This document shows positions 53,309 through 62,299 of a stretch of DNA of 64,000 bases, piece after piece (the stretch's first letter is position 1; the number at the start of each line of letters is the position of its first letter). The stretch spans positions 124,001 to 188,000 of the forward strand of contig CAMCTY010000001.1 of the NCBI GenBank assembly GCA_945878725.1, given 5' to 3'. Source of the stretch: Bifidobacterium breve (GTDB lineage: Bacteria > Actinomycetota > Acidimicrobiia > Acidimicrobiales > Acidimicrobilacustridaceae). The position numbers and the translations under genes were made by a program. The notes under the pieces were generated by a model, which worked only from the letters and a program-made list of their open reading frames with translations, had not been told where the DNA came from and did no database searches.

Positions 53309-53333
53309 ACCACAGACAGATATGTCTGGTGGT
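53309..53333. terminator. Bidirectional terminator between surface-protein genes
   Basis: ACCAC-AGACA pairs with TGTCT-GTGGT around a GATA loop, with one bulged G. It fills the 37-base gap between the convergent protease and Tat-protein genes. Confidence 0.55.
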
Positions 53334-53335
53334 CA

Positions 53336-54655
53336 TCAGAGGTAATAGCCGTTGATGTCGATAATGAAGTCGGTCGAGCCGTTGCCGCAGATCACGGTGA
53401 TCTGGCGATTGGCGTTGAGCGTGAGGTTGACGCAATTGGCGAGGTAGAGGCCGCTAGCCGACCAGTTGATCGTCGATGCGGTCACGGCGAGAGTTCCGCC
53501 GGGGTTAATGGCGAGCCAACCGTTTCCGGCAGTCTCGACAACCGTGATGTTGGCCGAGACGGCGGTTGCTCCGGCGGGTACAAAGTTCGGAACGGTCACA
53601 ATGCCGGTTTCGAGATTGCGTTGGTCGGCGACCGACAGCGTGCGTTTCATCCCCAGAGAGATGCGACCGGGCGATGGTTGAGCGCAGCGACTGTCGTAAA
53701 TGCGCCCCGGGGTGACGGCATGGAATGAACCGGCCGAACCTGGTCCGGTGATCTGACGCCAAGTTCCCGGGGTGCCGGAACCGATGCAGAACCACAGGTT
53801 TCCATTCGCATCGACATCGAGATCGCCGCGATCGAAGCGAACCGATGTGCGCGTTGGTGGCGCGGCGTTGGTGTTGTCGAATGTTGCGGCGACGCGTCCG
53901 CCGTACGCGCGCAGGCCGATCGTGGTTCCGTGCAGATAGCCAGCGGTGGCTCCGGAGAAATCGCCGCCGACACCGTTGGTCGAGGAACCGTTCACCCCGG
54001 GAGCGTTGTAACTGGTGCCGGCCACACCGGCGCCGTTGGTGGAACTTCCGTAGACACCGGCGTTGCTGTCGGACGCGCCCGAAACGCCGCGCCCGGTGGT
54101 TGAAGTACCGGTCACGCCGGTGCCGCCGACCGCATCGCCGCCAACACCAGTACCGCTGGTGGATCTTCCGCGTACGCCGATGCTTGAACTGTCGGTAGTG
54201 CTGAAGCCGTAGACGCCGTATGCGGAGGTTGCTCCTGTGGCCACGGCGTAGACGCCGTGATGCCCGGGTGCGGCGGCGCTGGCACGGATGGCGTCGGTGG
54301 CGGTTGCGGCCCCCGCATCGGCGGTGATGGCGGGAACGCCGGTCGTCGCATCGAACGAGGCGGGAGCGGCTGCCGCGGCGGGATCAGCGGTGGCGCCGAG
54401 CGCGAATCCTCCGGCAAGCGCACCAGCGGCGACGGTACCGACGGTGCGCAGTGCATGGCGACGCGACACCGGCTCGACCGCGGCGTTAGGGGCCGCAGGG
54501 GTGGGGGAGTCCGAAGCGATCGGCGACTCGCTAGGCATGGCGTCAACCTGTGCTTTGAGCCTCGCCACTTCGGCAGTTAGATCGTCGATGTGTCGAATTA
54601 GTTCGGTTCGTTCCAGCTCGGATCGTTCCAGCTCAGATCGGTCCAGTTCAGACAT
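53336..54655 (-). CDS. Tat-exported surface protein with glycine-rich repeats
   Basis: 439 residues from the ATG at 54655, preceded by GGGGGA; other ATGs lie at 54670, 54706 and 54763. A charged coiled coil with ELxRS pentapeptides (4-40) precedes a twin-arginine signal (SRRHALRTVG, Arg65-66) and an Ala-rich cleavage region near 88-98. Residues ~145-290 are short repeats such as GVYGSSTNGAGVAG, like beta-solenoid or trimeric adhesin heads. The C-terminal domain (VTPGRIYDSRC...INGYY) resembles the repeats of the neighbouring protease. It is likely an extracellular structural protein. Confidence 0.8.
   Translation of the reverse strand: MSELDRSELERSELERTELIRHIDDLTAEVARLKAQVDAMPSESPIASDSPTPAAPNAAVEPVSRRHALRTVGTVAAGALAGGFALGATADPAAAAAPASFDATTGVPAITADAGAATATDAIRASAAAPGHHGVYAVATGATSAYGVYGFSTTDSSSIGVRGRSTSGTGVGGDAVGGTGVTGTSTTGRGVSGASDSNAGVYGSSTNGAGVAGTSYNAPGVNGSSTNGVGGDFSGATAGYLHGTTIGLRAYGGRVAATFDNTNAAPPTRTSVRFDRGDLDVDANGNLWFCIGSGTPGTWRQITGPGSAGSFHAVTPGRIYDSRCAQPSPGRISLGMKRTLSVADQRNLETGIVTVPNFVPAGATAVSANITVVETAGNGWLAINPGGTLAVTASTINWSASGLYLANCVNLTLNANRQITVICGNGSTDFIIDINGYYL
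54590..54649. repeat. 15-bp tandem repeats encoding ELxRS units
   Basis: On the minus strand, units at 54635-54649, 54620-54634 and 54605-54619, with a degenerate fourth at 54590-54604, encode ELDRS, ELERS, ELERT and ELIRH. The three best copies differ at two to four bases. They form the start of the coiled coil. Confidence 0.85.
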
Positions 54656-54755
54656 GGAGTCCCCCGCCATGTTCGGGGCTTTGCCCCCGGATTTTCCGGC
54701 GATCATAGAATCGCTAGGGCCGCCAATGACGAGTTCGGCGAGGGCTCTTGGACAG

Positions 54756-54771
54756 TCGAACACCTGTTCGA
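54756..54771. promoter_or_regulatory. LexA (SOS) box and promoter of dnaE2
   Basis: TCGAACACCTGTTCGA is an exact match to TCGAAC-N4-GTTCGA. TTGGAC at 54748-54753 and GATACT at 54770-54775, 16 bases apart, make a promoter overlapped by the box. The flank TTCGATACTG and the following GAGGAATGG are the same as in front of imuA'. The -10 ends eight bases before the dnaE2 ATG. Confidence 0.92.
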
Positions 54772-54783
54772 TACTGTCGAGGA

Positions 54784-57700
54784 ATGGAGCGGAGCCCCGA
54801 GCACAAATCTTTCCTGAAGTCGGCGGCCCCGAAACGTTCCCGTACGGCCGGGGTGCGGCCGTACGCCGAGCTTCATTGCCATTCCAACTTCAGTTTTCTC
54901 GACGGGGCCTGCTCGCCCGAGGCACTCGCCCGCGAAGCGGCCCGACTCGAACTTGAGGCGCTGGCGCTCACCGATCACAACGGCTTCTACGGCATCGTCC
55001 GGTTCGCGGAAGCGGCCCGTGAGGTCGGCATCCCTACGATCTTCGGGGCGGAGATCACGCTGAACCGCACTCGGGTACCCGCCGGCGATCCGGATCCCGG
55101 GGTCGATGCCGGAGAATCACATCTTGTGGTGCTGGCCCGCAATCCGCGCGGTTACGCGCTGCTGGCCCGGGCGTTGAGTGAAGCGCAATTGCGCGGCGAG
55201 AAAGGCGCACCCCGCGCCTCACTCGATCAACTCGCAGCCGTGGCCGGAAGCGCGGCGCCCGCAGCCGATCGGGGGCACTGGGCAGTGCTCACCGGTTGTC
55301 GCAAAGGCGCGGTTCCTGCGGCGCTCGAGCGAGAGGGTCCGTCGGCGGCAGCCAACGAGCTCGCCCGTCTCGTCGATGCATTCGGTCGCGACAACCTTTC
55401 GGTCGAACTATGGGATCACGGCCATCCGCTCGATTCGGTCCGCAACGACGCCCTGGCCGCGCTTGCGGTGCGGGCCGGCGTCGAACCCGTTGCCACGACC
55501 AACGCTCATTACGCCACCCCTGCTGATCGTCCGTTAGCTACCGCCCTCGCGGCCGTGCGATCGCGTCGCAGTCTCGATGAACTCGATGGATGGCTACCGG
55601 CCGGAGCCGGCGCACACCTCCGATCAGGGTTCGAGCAGGCCCGTCGCTTCGCCCGCTATCCCGGGGTTGTCGAGCGCGCCGCCGAAATCGGTCGGGCGAG
55701 TGCATTCGATCTCGCGCTCGTTGCTCCCGAACTTCCGCCGTATCCATGTCCTGACGGTCTCGACGAGATGGCGTATCTGCGACGTCTCACTGAACAGGGC
55801 GCCGAGCGTCGGTACGGGCCGCGTCATGCGGAACACACTCCGGGGGCGTGGGCCCAGATCGATCACGAACTCACCGTGATCGAAAAACTCAACTTTCCCG
55901 GCTATTTCCTCATCGTGTGGGATCTCGTCGAGTTCTGCCGTCGAAAGGACATCTACTGCCAAGGTCGCGGTTCCGCCGCGAATTCGGCCGTGTGTTTCGC
56001 TCTCGGTGTCACCAAGGCCGACGCGGTCGCTCTTGGGCTGTTGTTCGAGCGCTTTCTGTCAAGCGAACGCGACGGCCCTCCCGACATCGACGTCGACATC
56101 GAATCGGGTCGTCGCGAAGAAGTCATCCAGTACGCCTACGAGCGTTACGGCCGCCATTACGCCGCACAGGTTGCCAACGTCATCACATACCGGGCGCGTT
56201 CCGCAGTGCGCGACATGGCCGGTGCGCTTGGTTACGCGCAGGGTCAGGCCGATGCGTGGGCCAAGCAGGTTGATCGCTGGGGCTCGATACGCGCCCAGAT
56301 CGACGAAACGGAAGCATCAGTCACGCCCACGCCGATGGGCGACCGCATCCCCGACGCGGTGATCCAACTCGCGTCACAGGTCGAGCATGCTCCCCGCCAT
56401 CTCGGTATCCATTCGGGGGGCATGGTGCTGTGTGATCGTCCGATCATCGAGGTGTGTCCGGTTGAATGGGCGCGTCGTGAAGGTCGCACGGTGCTGCAAT
56501 GGGACAAAGAAGATTGCGCTGCGTCCGGCTTGGTCAAGTTCGACTTGCTGGGGTTGGGCATGCTCACGGCGTTGCACAACACCGTCGACGCGGTTGAGCA
56601 GGCTCATGGTTTCCGAATGGATCTCGCCGAACTGCCGCAGGACGACGCCGTCTACGACATGTTGTGCGTCGCCGATTCCATCGGTGTGTTCCAGGTCGAG
56701 AGTCGGGCACAGATGGCGACGCTGCCGCGGCTCAAACCCCGACATTTCTACGATCTGGTCGTCGAGGTGGCTCTCATTCGTCCCGGTCCGATCCAGGGCG
56801 GTTCGGTGCATCCGTATATCCGGCGCCGCAACGGGAAGGAAGAAGTCACCTATCTGCATCCGTTGCTCGAACCGGCACTGGCCAAGACACTCGGTGTGCC
56901 TTTGTTCCAAGAGCAACTCATGCAGATGGCGATCGATGTGGCGGGCTTCACCGCGGGTGAGGCCGATCAGTTGCGTCAGGCCATGGGCTCGAAACGCAGT
57001 GCCGAGCGCATGGAACGGTTGCGGTTGCGCTTCTACGACGGAATGGCCGAGCGCGGGATCGAAGGTGAGGTGGCCGACAACATCTACGACAAGCTCGCCG
57101 CATTCGCGAACTTCGGTTTTCCGGAGAGTCACTCTGTCTCGTTCGCGTATCTCGTGTATTCCAGCGCGTATCTCAAGCGGTATTTCCCGGCGGCGTTCTG
57201 TGCCGGTCTGCTCGATGCGCAACCGATGGGTTTCTATTCGCCGCACACGCTCGTCGCCGATGCCCGTCGTCACGGAGTGATGGTGCGCACGCCCGACATC
57301 AACGCGTCGGGCGCGGGAGCAACTCTCGAATGGTTGCCGGGCACGCCGGCGAGTACATCGGATGCGCCGGAGTTGCTGGGCACATTTCCAGTCGGCGGTG
57401 CGGCGGTGGCGCAACCGGCGCTGCGACTCGGGTTGGGTTCGGTGCGCACAGTAGGTCCGGAACTCGCCGACGCCATGGTTGCCGAACGCGTCGAGCGCGG
57501 TCCGTACAAATCGATGGAGGACCTCGCCCGGAGGGTCTCGTTGAAACGGCAGACACTCGAGGCTCTGGCCACGGCCGGGGTGTTCGCGCAAACAACCGGA
57601 TCCGACGGTCGTCCGCTCGACCGCCGACGCGCACTGTGGGTGGCCGGGGCGGTGGCGCAGACGGGATCAGATCGACTGGCCGGCATCGTGACCGGAGGTG

Positions 57701-58134
57701 AGGCTCCGACTCTGCCTGGTCTGTCCGAGCAGGAACTGGCGACCGCCGATCTCTGGGCAACCGGCGTGGCTCCCGATCGCCATCCCACGCTGTTTGTGCG
57801 CGGGCATCTTGACGAGCTCGGGGTACTCACCGCAACAGCCCTCGGCACGGCCGAACACGGCATCCGGGTGTTGGTGGGCGGGGTCGTCACCCATCGACAG
57901 CGTCCATCGACCGCCGCCGGAATCACGTTCCTCAATCTCGAAGACGAAACCGGCCTGATCAACGTGATTTGTTCGAAGGGGCTCTGGCAGCGCTATCGCA
58001 GTGTCGCCCGCTCAGCTCCGGCACTGTTGGTCAGGGGCCGACTCGAACGGGTCGAGGGGGTCATCAATGTGATCGCCGACAAACTTGAACTTCTACCAAT
58101 GGCGGTTCCCTCCCGATCGCGCGACTTCCGCTGA
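54784..58134 (+). CDS. dnaE2: Error-prone DNA polymerase III alpha subunit DnaE2
   Basis: 1116 residues from the ATG at 54784. PHP domain at the start (YAELHCHSNFSFLDG near 28-42), the polymerase catalytic PDIDVDIE near 433-440, and a C-terminal OB-fold (GVVTHRQRP to LLVRGRLERV near 1030-1090). Size and domain order match DnaE2 rather than the replicative DnaE1, which has extra C-terminal regions. It does translesion synthesis with ImuA' and ImuB after SOS induction and causes damage-induced mutation. It is the second LexA-controlled unit of this window. Confidence 0.95.
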   Translation: MERSPEHKSFLKSAAPKRSRTAGVRPYAELHCHSNFSFLDGACSPEALAREAARLELEALALTDHNGFYGIVRFAEAAREVGIPTIFGAEITLNRTRVPAGDPDPGVDAGESHLVVLARNPRGYALLARALSEAQLRGEKGAPRASLDQLAAVAGSAAPAADRGHWAVLTGCRKGAVPAALEREGPSAAANELARLVDAFGRDNLSVELWDHGHPLDSVRNDALAALAVRAGVEPVATTNAHYATPADRPLATALAAVRSRRSLDELDGWLPAGAGAHLRSGFEQARRFARYPGVVERAAEIGRASAFDLALVAPELPPYPCPDGLDEMAYLRRLTEQGAERRYGPRHAEHTPGAWAQIDHELTVIEKLNFPGYFLIVWDLVEFCRRKDIYCQGRGSAANSAVCFALGVTKADAVALGLLFERFLSSERDGPPDIDVDIESGRREEVIQYAYERYGRHYAAQVANVITYRARSAVRDMAGALGYAQGQADAWAKQVDRWGSIRAQIDETEASVTPTPMGDRIPDAVIQLASQVEHAPRHLGIHSGGMVLCDRPIIEVCPVEWARREGRTVLQWDKEDCAASGLVKFDLLGLGMLTALHNTVDAVEQAHGFRMDLAELPQDDAVYDMLCVADSIGVFQVESRAQMATLPRLKPRHFYDLVVEVALIRPGPIQGGSVHPYIRRRNGKEEVTYLHPLLEPALAKTLGVPLFQEQLMQMAIDVAGFTAGEADQLRQAMGSKRSAERMERLRLRFYDGMAERGIEGEVADNIYDKLAAFANFGFPESHSVSFAYLVYSSAYLKRYFPAAFCAGLLDAQPMGFYSPHTLVADARRHGVMVRTPDINASGAGATLEWLPGTPASTSDAPELLGTFPVGGAAVAQPALRLGLGSVRTVGPELADAMVAERVERGPYKSMEDLARRVSLKRQTLEALATAGVFAQTTGSDGRPLDRRRALWVAGAVAQTGSDRLAGIVTGGEAPTLPGLSEQELATADLWATGVAPDRHPTLFVRGHLDELGVLTATALGTAEHGIRVLVGGVVTHRQRPSTAAGITFLNLEDETGLINVICSKGLWQRYRSVARSAPALLVRGRLERVEGVINVIADKLELLPMAVPSRSRDFR

Positions 58135-58204
58135 AGTCCACCGGGCTGATCTCCTTGGGCCGTAGTGTGAGCACCTATTCGACATCCACCTCAAGGGGAA
58201 TTCC

Positions 58205-58741
58205 GTGCTCACAGAAGCAACGAATGAAATGTTCAACGTCACAGGCCTGAATCTCGGCCTTCTGATCATCCGCGTTGTGATCGGCTTGACGCTCGCATCT
58301 CATGGCCTCAACAAGATCTTCGGCGGCGGAAAGATCGCCGGAACCACCGGTTGGTTCGCGTCAATGGGCATGAAACTTCCGTTTGTCAACGCATGGTTGG
58401 CCGCGCTTACCGAGATCGGGGCCGGCTTCTTGCTCGCCATCGGCCTTGTCACTCCGCTCGCCGCCGCCGGAATGGTCGCCATCATGGTCGTCGCCGGAAT
58501 CACCACCCATCGCAAGAACGGTTGGTTCATCTTCAACGCCGGTGGTGGCATTGAGTACGTCGTTGTGCTCGCCGCCGTCGGCTTCGGTCTCGGCTGCACC
58601 GGTGCGGGCGAATGGTCAGTCGACCACGCCATGAAGATTCACTGGTCTGGCACCACAGGCCTGATCATCGTTGCCGTCGCTGGTGTCGGCGGAGCACTCC
58701 TGCAGTTGCTCACCTTCTGGCGCCCCGCCAAGACCGCCTGA
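58205..58741 (+). CDS. DoxX family membrane protein
   Basis: 178 residues from a GTG at 58205 with AAGGGG as ribosome site. Four membrane helices are visible, with the family-type LASHGLNKIFGGGK loop near 30-43 and TTHRKNGWFIFNAGGGIEY near 100-118. DoxX-like proteins occur in redox and thiol-stress membrane complexes in actinobacteria, but the role here is open. The gene ends four bases before the convergent alcohol dehydrogenase gene. Confidence 0.88.
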   Translation: MLTEATNEMFNVTGLNLGLLIIRVVIGLTLASHGLNKIFGGGKIAGTTGWFASMGMKLPFVNAWLAALTEIGAGFLLAIGLVTPLAAAGMVAIMVVAGITTHRKNGWFIFNAGGGIEYVVVLAAVGFGLGCTGAGEWSVDHAMKIHWSGTTGLIIVAVAGVGGALLQLLTFWRPAKTA

Positions 58742-58745
58742 TCGC

Positions 58746-59789
58746 CTAGGGGACGAGCACCGCTCGTCCCTGCAGCGTGCCGCCCACCATTTGGCGGTAG
58801 ACGTCCTTGGCCTCTGCGAGCGGGTACTGCTGGGCATGAATCCGGAACCCGCCCGTGTGGGCCAGGGCGAACAACTCTTGGAGTTCGGTGATGCTTCCCC
58901 AGTACGTGCTGGCGACGGAGCATTCGTACGGCATCGTGAAGAAACTGAACGGCAGCGTCCCGCCGCCGACACCGACAACGGTGATGTGGCCGAGACTTGC
59001 AGCGACGGCGCTAGCGAGAGCCAGTGTGTCGTCGTAGCCGCAGATGTCGAGCACCAACTCGGCGCCGTGGCCGCCGGTGATCGCCCGGATCTCCGCGGCC
59101 GCGTTGGGGCCGGCAACCACTGTGTGATCGGCTCCGAGTTCTGCGGTGATCGCTAGGGCGGATTCGCGCTGGTCGACCGAGATGACGGTGGCCGGCGAAA
59201 GGATCTTGAGGAACTGCACGGCAAGATGTCCGAGGCCGCCGGCCCCGATCACTACGACGTGTGATCCCGGGACGAGCAGATGCAGGGATCGCTTGACTGC
59301 GTGGTACGGCGTGAGGCCCGCGTCAACAAGGGGAGCTGCTTCGGCAGGCGTCATCTCGGTGAGAGGAACCAGATAGCGAGCGGCGGGAACAAGCAGGTAC
59401 TCGGCCATGCCGCCATCAACGCTGAGGCCGGGGCCGCTGGCGGATACGTTCAGGCAGTAGTTCTCCATGCCTTTTCGGCAATTGGAACACTGGCCACATC
59501 CCCAAGCGCCGTAGACCGCGACGGGCGAACCGATCTCGAGTCCCGCGGTGGGGAGAGTCCCGGGGCCGAAGGCCTCGATCCAACCGGCATTTTCGTGGCC
59601 GAGTGTCATCGGAACATCGCGCGCAGCTCCAGCCGAGAACTCCATGAGACTGACATCGCTGTGGCAGACGCCGGCGCCACCGATCCGGACGAGTACCTGG
59701 CCGGGGCCGGGATCAGGTTGGGCGACATCGTTGAGCGAGGTGGTGATGTCGACATCAGCCGAACCTCCGACGAGCTGGAATGCCTTCAT
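58746..59789 (-). CDS. Zinc-dependent alcohol dehydrogenase (MDR)
   Basis: 347 residues from the ATG at 59789; the stretch upstream is not coding-like. Catalytic zinc ligands are in GAGVCHSDVS near 41-50 and GHENAG near 65, with structural-zinc cysteines in WGCGQCSNCRKGMENYC near 93-109. The NAD fold is VIGAGGLGHLA near 174. It would oxidise primary or secondary alcohols with NAD. The stop end carries a palindromic terminator hairpin. Confidence 0.93.
   Translation of the reverse strand: MKAFQLVGGSADVDITTSLNDVAQPDPGPGQVLVRIGGAGVCHSDVSLMEFSAGAARDVPMTLGHENAGWIEAFGPGTLPTAGLEIGSPVAVYGAWGCGQCSNCRKGMENYCLNVSASGPGLSVDGGMAEYLLVPAARYLVPLTEMTPAEAAPLVDAGLTPYHAVKRSLHLLVPGSHVVVIGAGGLGHLAVQFLKILSPATVISVDQRESALAITAELGADHTVVAGPNAAAEIRAITGGHGAELVLDICGYDDTLALASAVAASLGHITVVGVGGGTLPFSFFTMPYECSVASTYWGSITELQELFALAHTGGFRIHAQQYPLAEAKDVYRQMVGGTLQGRAVLVP
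58750..58770. terminator. Bidirectional terminator inside the alcohol dehydrogenase 3' end
   Basis: GGGACGAGC (58750-58758) pairs perfectly with 58762-58770 around a three-base ACC loop. It lies within the last codons of the alcohol dehydrogenase gene and serves the convergent DoxX gene, which ends at 58741. Confidence 0.7.
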
Positions 59790-59905
59790 GGTGAAACCCC
59801 CGGGGTTGATGCAGCGAGATGAGTTCGTGTCGAACACGGTTCTAGCGCAAACCGGTGACCCATCCATCCCTTCACGATGAATCGTGGCGTCTACCGTCGG
59901 GGGCT

Positions 59906-60733
59906 ATGACCCGTTTCGATCTCGATACGCAGCCAGAAGCTCTCGACGACAACACCTACCGGGTGCGCATCGACGATGGATGGTGGGTCGGCACCGGACC
60001 CAACGGCGGCTATCTGGCGGCGTTGATGGTGCGGACGTTTGAAGCCGCGGTCAATGATCCGGCACGGACCTGTCGATCCGTCACGGCCCACTATCTCTCC
60101 CGTCCCGAACCGGGCGACGCCATCGTCGAGGTGACAGTCGAACGTTCGGGGCGATCCATGACGTCGTTGTCGGCGCGTTTGACGCAGAACGGTCGCGTGC
60201 TCCTAACGGCGTTGGCGGCGTTCTCGGCGCCGCGATCGGGTCCCGCATTCAGCGATCTCGTCATGCCCGAGGTGGCGATGCCCGAAGTTCTCTCCGATCC
60301 CGTGTTCGATGACCGCATGCCCGAAAGGGCCATTCCAGAAATGGCCAAGCGCTATCAACAACGGTGGGCAATCGGATCCCGGCCCTTCAGCGGTGGGACC
60401 CGTGCGCTGGTTGGCGGTTGGATCCGCCTAGCCGAACCGCAACCTGTCGATGCTGCGGTACTTGCCGCATTTGTGGATGCCTGGATGCCGGCGATGTTCA
60501 GTCGGATTTCTGGTCCGTGGGGGATCACGACTGTCGACCTCACTGTGCACGTTCGATCGTTGCCGCCGGCGGGTTACGACGACTGGTGTCTCGTGCAGTT
60601 TGGTTCCGTGGAGAGCAGCGACGGATTCTGCGAGGAGGACGGCGCGATCTGGACTCGCGACGGCCAACTTCTGGCCCAATCGCGGCAACTTGCCGCGATT
60701 TTGGGAATGGCCGGAGATCAGCCCCGCTTGTAG
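59906..60733 (+). CDS. Acyl-CoA thioesterase-like protein (double hotdog)
   Basis: 275 residues from the ATG at 59906; a start at 59855 adds 17 non-conserved residues. Two hotdog halves: VGTGPNGGYLAALMVRTFE near 31-49 and RSVTAHYLSRPEPGD near 57-71 in the first, LPPAGYDDWCLVQFGS near 214 in the second. This is the 4HBT_3/TesB-like family; the acyl-CoA substrate is unknown. Its last 16 bases overlap the convergent lipoprotein gene. Confidence 0.85.
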   Translation: MTRFDLDTQPEALDDNTYRVRIDDGWWVGTGPNGGYLAALMVRTFEAAVNDPARTCRSVTAHYLSRPEPGDAIVEVTVERSGRSMTSLSARLTQNGRVLLTALAAFSAPRSGPAFSDLVMPEVAMPEVLSDPVFDDRMPERAIPEMAKRYQQRWAIGSRPFSGGTRALVGGWIRLAEPQPVDAAVLAAFVDAWMPAMFSRISGPWGITTVDLTVHVRSLPPAGYDDWCLVQFGSVESSDGFCEEDGAIWTRDGQLLAQSRQLAAILGMAGDQPRL

Positions 60734-61335
60734 GTGCCGGTGATTACTGAGACGCTCCGCGGGTTGGCAACGGCGGCGTCAATCTGGGCCTTTGTCGATG
60801 ACGCGTTGAGCCCCGAAGGCTGCGTAAGTCCATAAAGGGTGAAGTCATACGTGTGCGTTCCGCTTTCGGGGCACGGACCAGACCACAGGGCGGATCCCGA
60901 ATCGTTCGGGATCTGGATGGCACCGGTCGGTGCGCCACCCTGAGGGATCGCCGCAGTGGCAGCACCGATTTTCGAGACCACCCAGTTGGTCTTTCCGCCA
61001 AGGGTTTGATCAGAGACGATCAGCACGAGTTCGACAACATCGGCCGATGCGCCGGAGATGAGTAATGGAGGTGACGTGTTTGCTCCGTCACATCCGTACG
61101 CCTTGGGTATCGCCTCGCCGGCGGACCATGCGGTGGTCTTGATCGAGAGTCCAGAACCGGTGATGACCGCTCCACCTTTGGTGGTGGGTGCAGCTGCCGT
61201 AGTTGCCGTGCTCTTGCGCGCCGGGGCTGTTTTGCCGGATTCCGGATCGCGCAGTGTGCGTCCACTCGATCCGCACGCAGTGGTCGCAACGCCGAGAGCA
61301 AGGGTGATCAGAAGAATCGACGTTGCTTTCGACAT
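60718..61335 (-). CDS. YbhB/YbcL (PEBP-like) lipoprotein
   Basis: 205 residues from the ATG at 61335 (a GTG one codon earlier and an ATG at 61371 are alternatives). The signal peptide ends in ATTAC, a poor lipobox, so Cys21 may be lipid-modified. A Thr/Ala/Pro linker follows, then a phosphatidylethanolamine-binding-like domain with YGCDGANTSPPL near 81 and GPCPESGTHTYDFTLYGL near 153. The fold binds anions or phospholipid heads; no catalytic role is known. It overlaps the convergent thioesterase end. Confidence 0.85.
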   Translation of the reverse strand: MSKATSILLITLALGVATTACGSSGRTLRDPESGKTAPARKSTATTAAAPTTKGGAVITGSGLSIKTTAWSAGEAIPKAYGCDGANTSPPLLISGASADVVELVLIVSDQTLGGKTNWVVSKIGAATAAIPQGGAPTGAIQIPNDSGSALWSGPCPESGTHTYDFTLYGLTQPSGLNASSTKAQIDAAVANPRSVSVITGTYKRG

Positions 61336-61441
61336 CACCTTCCGGTGGCCGCGGAAGTAGTTGATGAACATGGGTGTGGAGGATAGGTCGCTCCCGTCCC
61401 CGTGTGGTGCCGGTGGGGGTTGGGGCCGATAGCGTTTGCTG

Positions 61442-62293
61442 ATGGCCGAACTTTGCCTTCTCTCCGTTCATGCCCATCCCGATGATGAGGCGTCCAAAGG
61501 AGCCCCGACCGTCGCCCGGTACAAGGCCGAGGGCATTCGATCGGTGCTTGTCACCTGCACGGGTGGTGAGGAAGGCGACATTCTGAATCCGGCGATGGAC
61601 CGGCCCGAGATCCGCGGAAATCTTGCCGCAGTCCGCCTCGCAGAACTCGAGGCCGCTGCGAATGTCATCGGATACGACGTCGTCGAACTTCTTGGTTACC
61701 GCGATTCGGGAATGCCCGATTCTGAGGCCAACGCCCGTCCGGATGCATTCGCCAATGCCGAACTCGACGAAGCGGTCGGTCGTCTCGTTGCGATCATCCG
61801 ACGGGAACGTCCGCAGGTGATCCTCACCTACGGTGACGACCAGCAGGGATACCCGCATCCCGATCATCTCCGGGTCCACGACATCTCGCTCCCGGCGTTT
61901 GATCTCGCTGGTGACCCGGCGTACCGCCCGGAACTCGGCGAACCATTCGAACCTTCGAAGCTCTACTACTCGGTGTGGGCGCGTGCGCGGGTGCAGGCGA
62001 CCCACGAGAAGTTCCTTGAACTCGGACTCGAGTCGCCGTTCACTGAAGAGTGGTTTCAACGTCCGAGCGATGATCACCGAATCACGACCTCGATCAACAT
62101 CGAGGATCATTTCGATGTGCGGCTCGATGCGCTCCTCGCACATGCCACTCAGGTGGACCCGGAATCGACGTTCTGGTTCGGACTGCCGCGCAACGTCGCC
62201 CGCACTGTTCACCCCTTCGAGGACTTCATTCTTGCGCGGTCACGCGTCGAGTCGGCCCTGCCGGAGATCGATTTGTTTGCCGGACTGCGGTGA
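61442..62293 (+). CDS. mca: Mycothiol S-conjugate amidase
   Basis: 283 residues from the ATG at 61442 (a TTG two codons earlier is possible). LmbE/PIG-L fold: zinc motif VHAHPDDEASKGA near 9-21, TCTGGEEGDILNP near 39-51 and HPDHLRVHDIS near 139. The long insertion with NPAMDRPEIRGNL and the length of about 285 fit Mca rather than MshB. It cleaves mycothiol-toxin conjugates, giving a mercapturic acid for export and GlcN-inositol. It supports an actinobacterial host that makes mycothiol. Confidence 0.9.
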   Translation: MAELCLLSVHAHPDDEASKGAPTVARYKAEGIRSVLVTCTGGEEGDILNPAMDRPEIRGNLAAVRLAELEAAANVIGYDVVELLGYRDSGMPDSEANARPDAFANAELDEAVGRLVAIIRRERPQVILTYGDDQQGYPHPDHLRVHDISLPAFDLAGDPAYRPELGEPFEPSKLYYSVWARARVQATHEKFLELGLESPFTEEWFQRPSDDHRITTSINIEDHFDVRLDALLAHATQVDPESTFWFGLPRNVARTVHPFEDFILARSRVESALPEIDLFAGLR

Positions 62294-62299
62294 CTTGTC

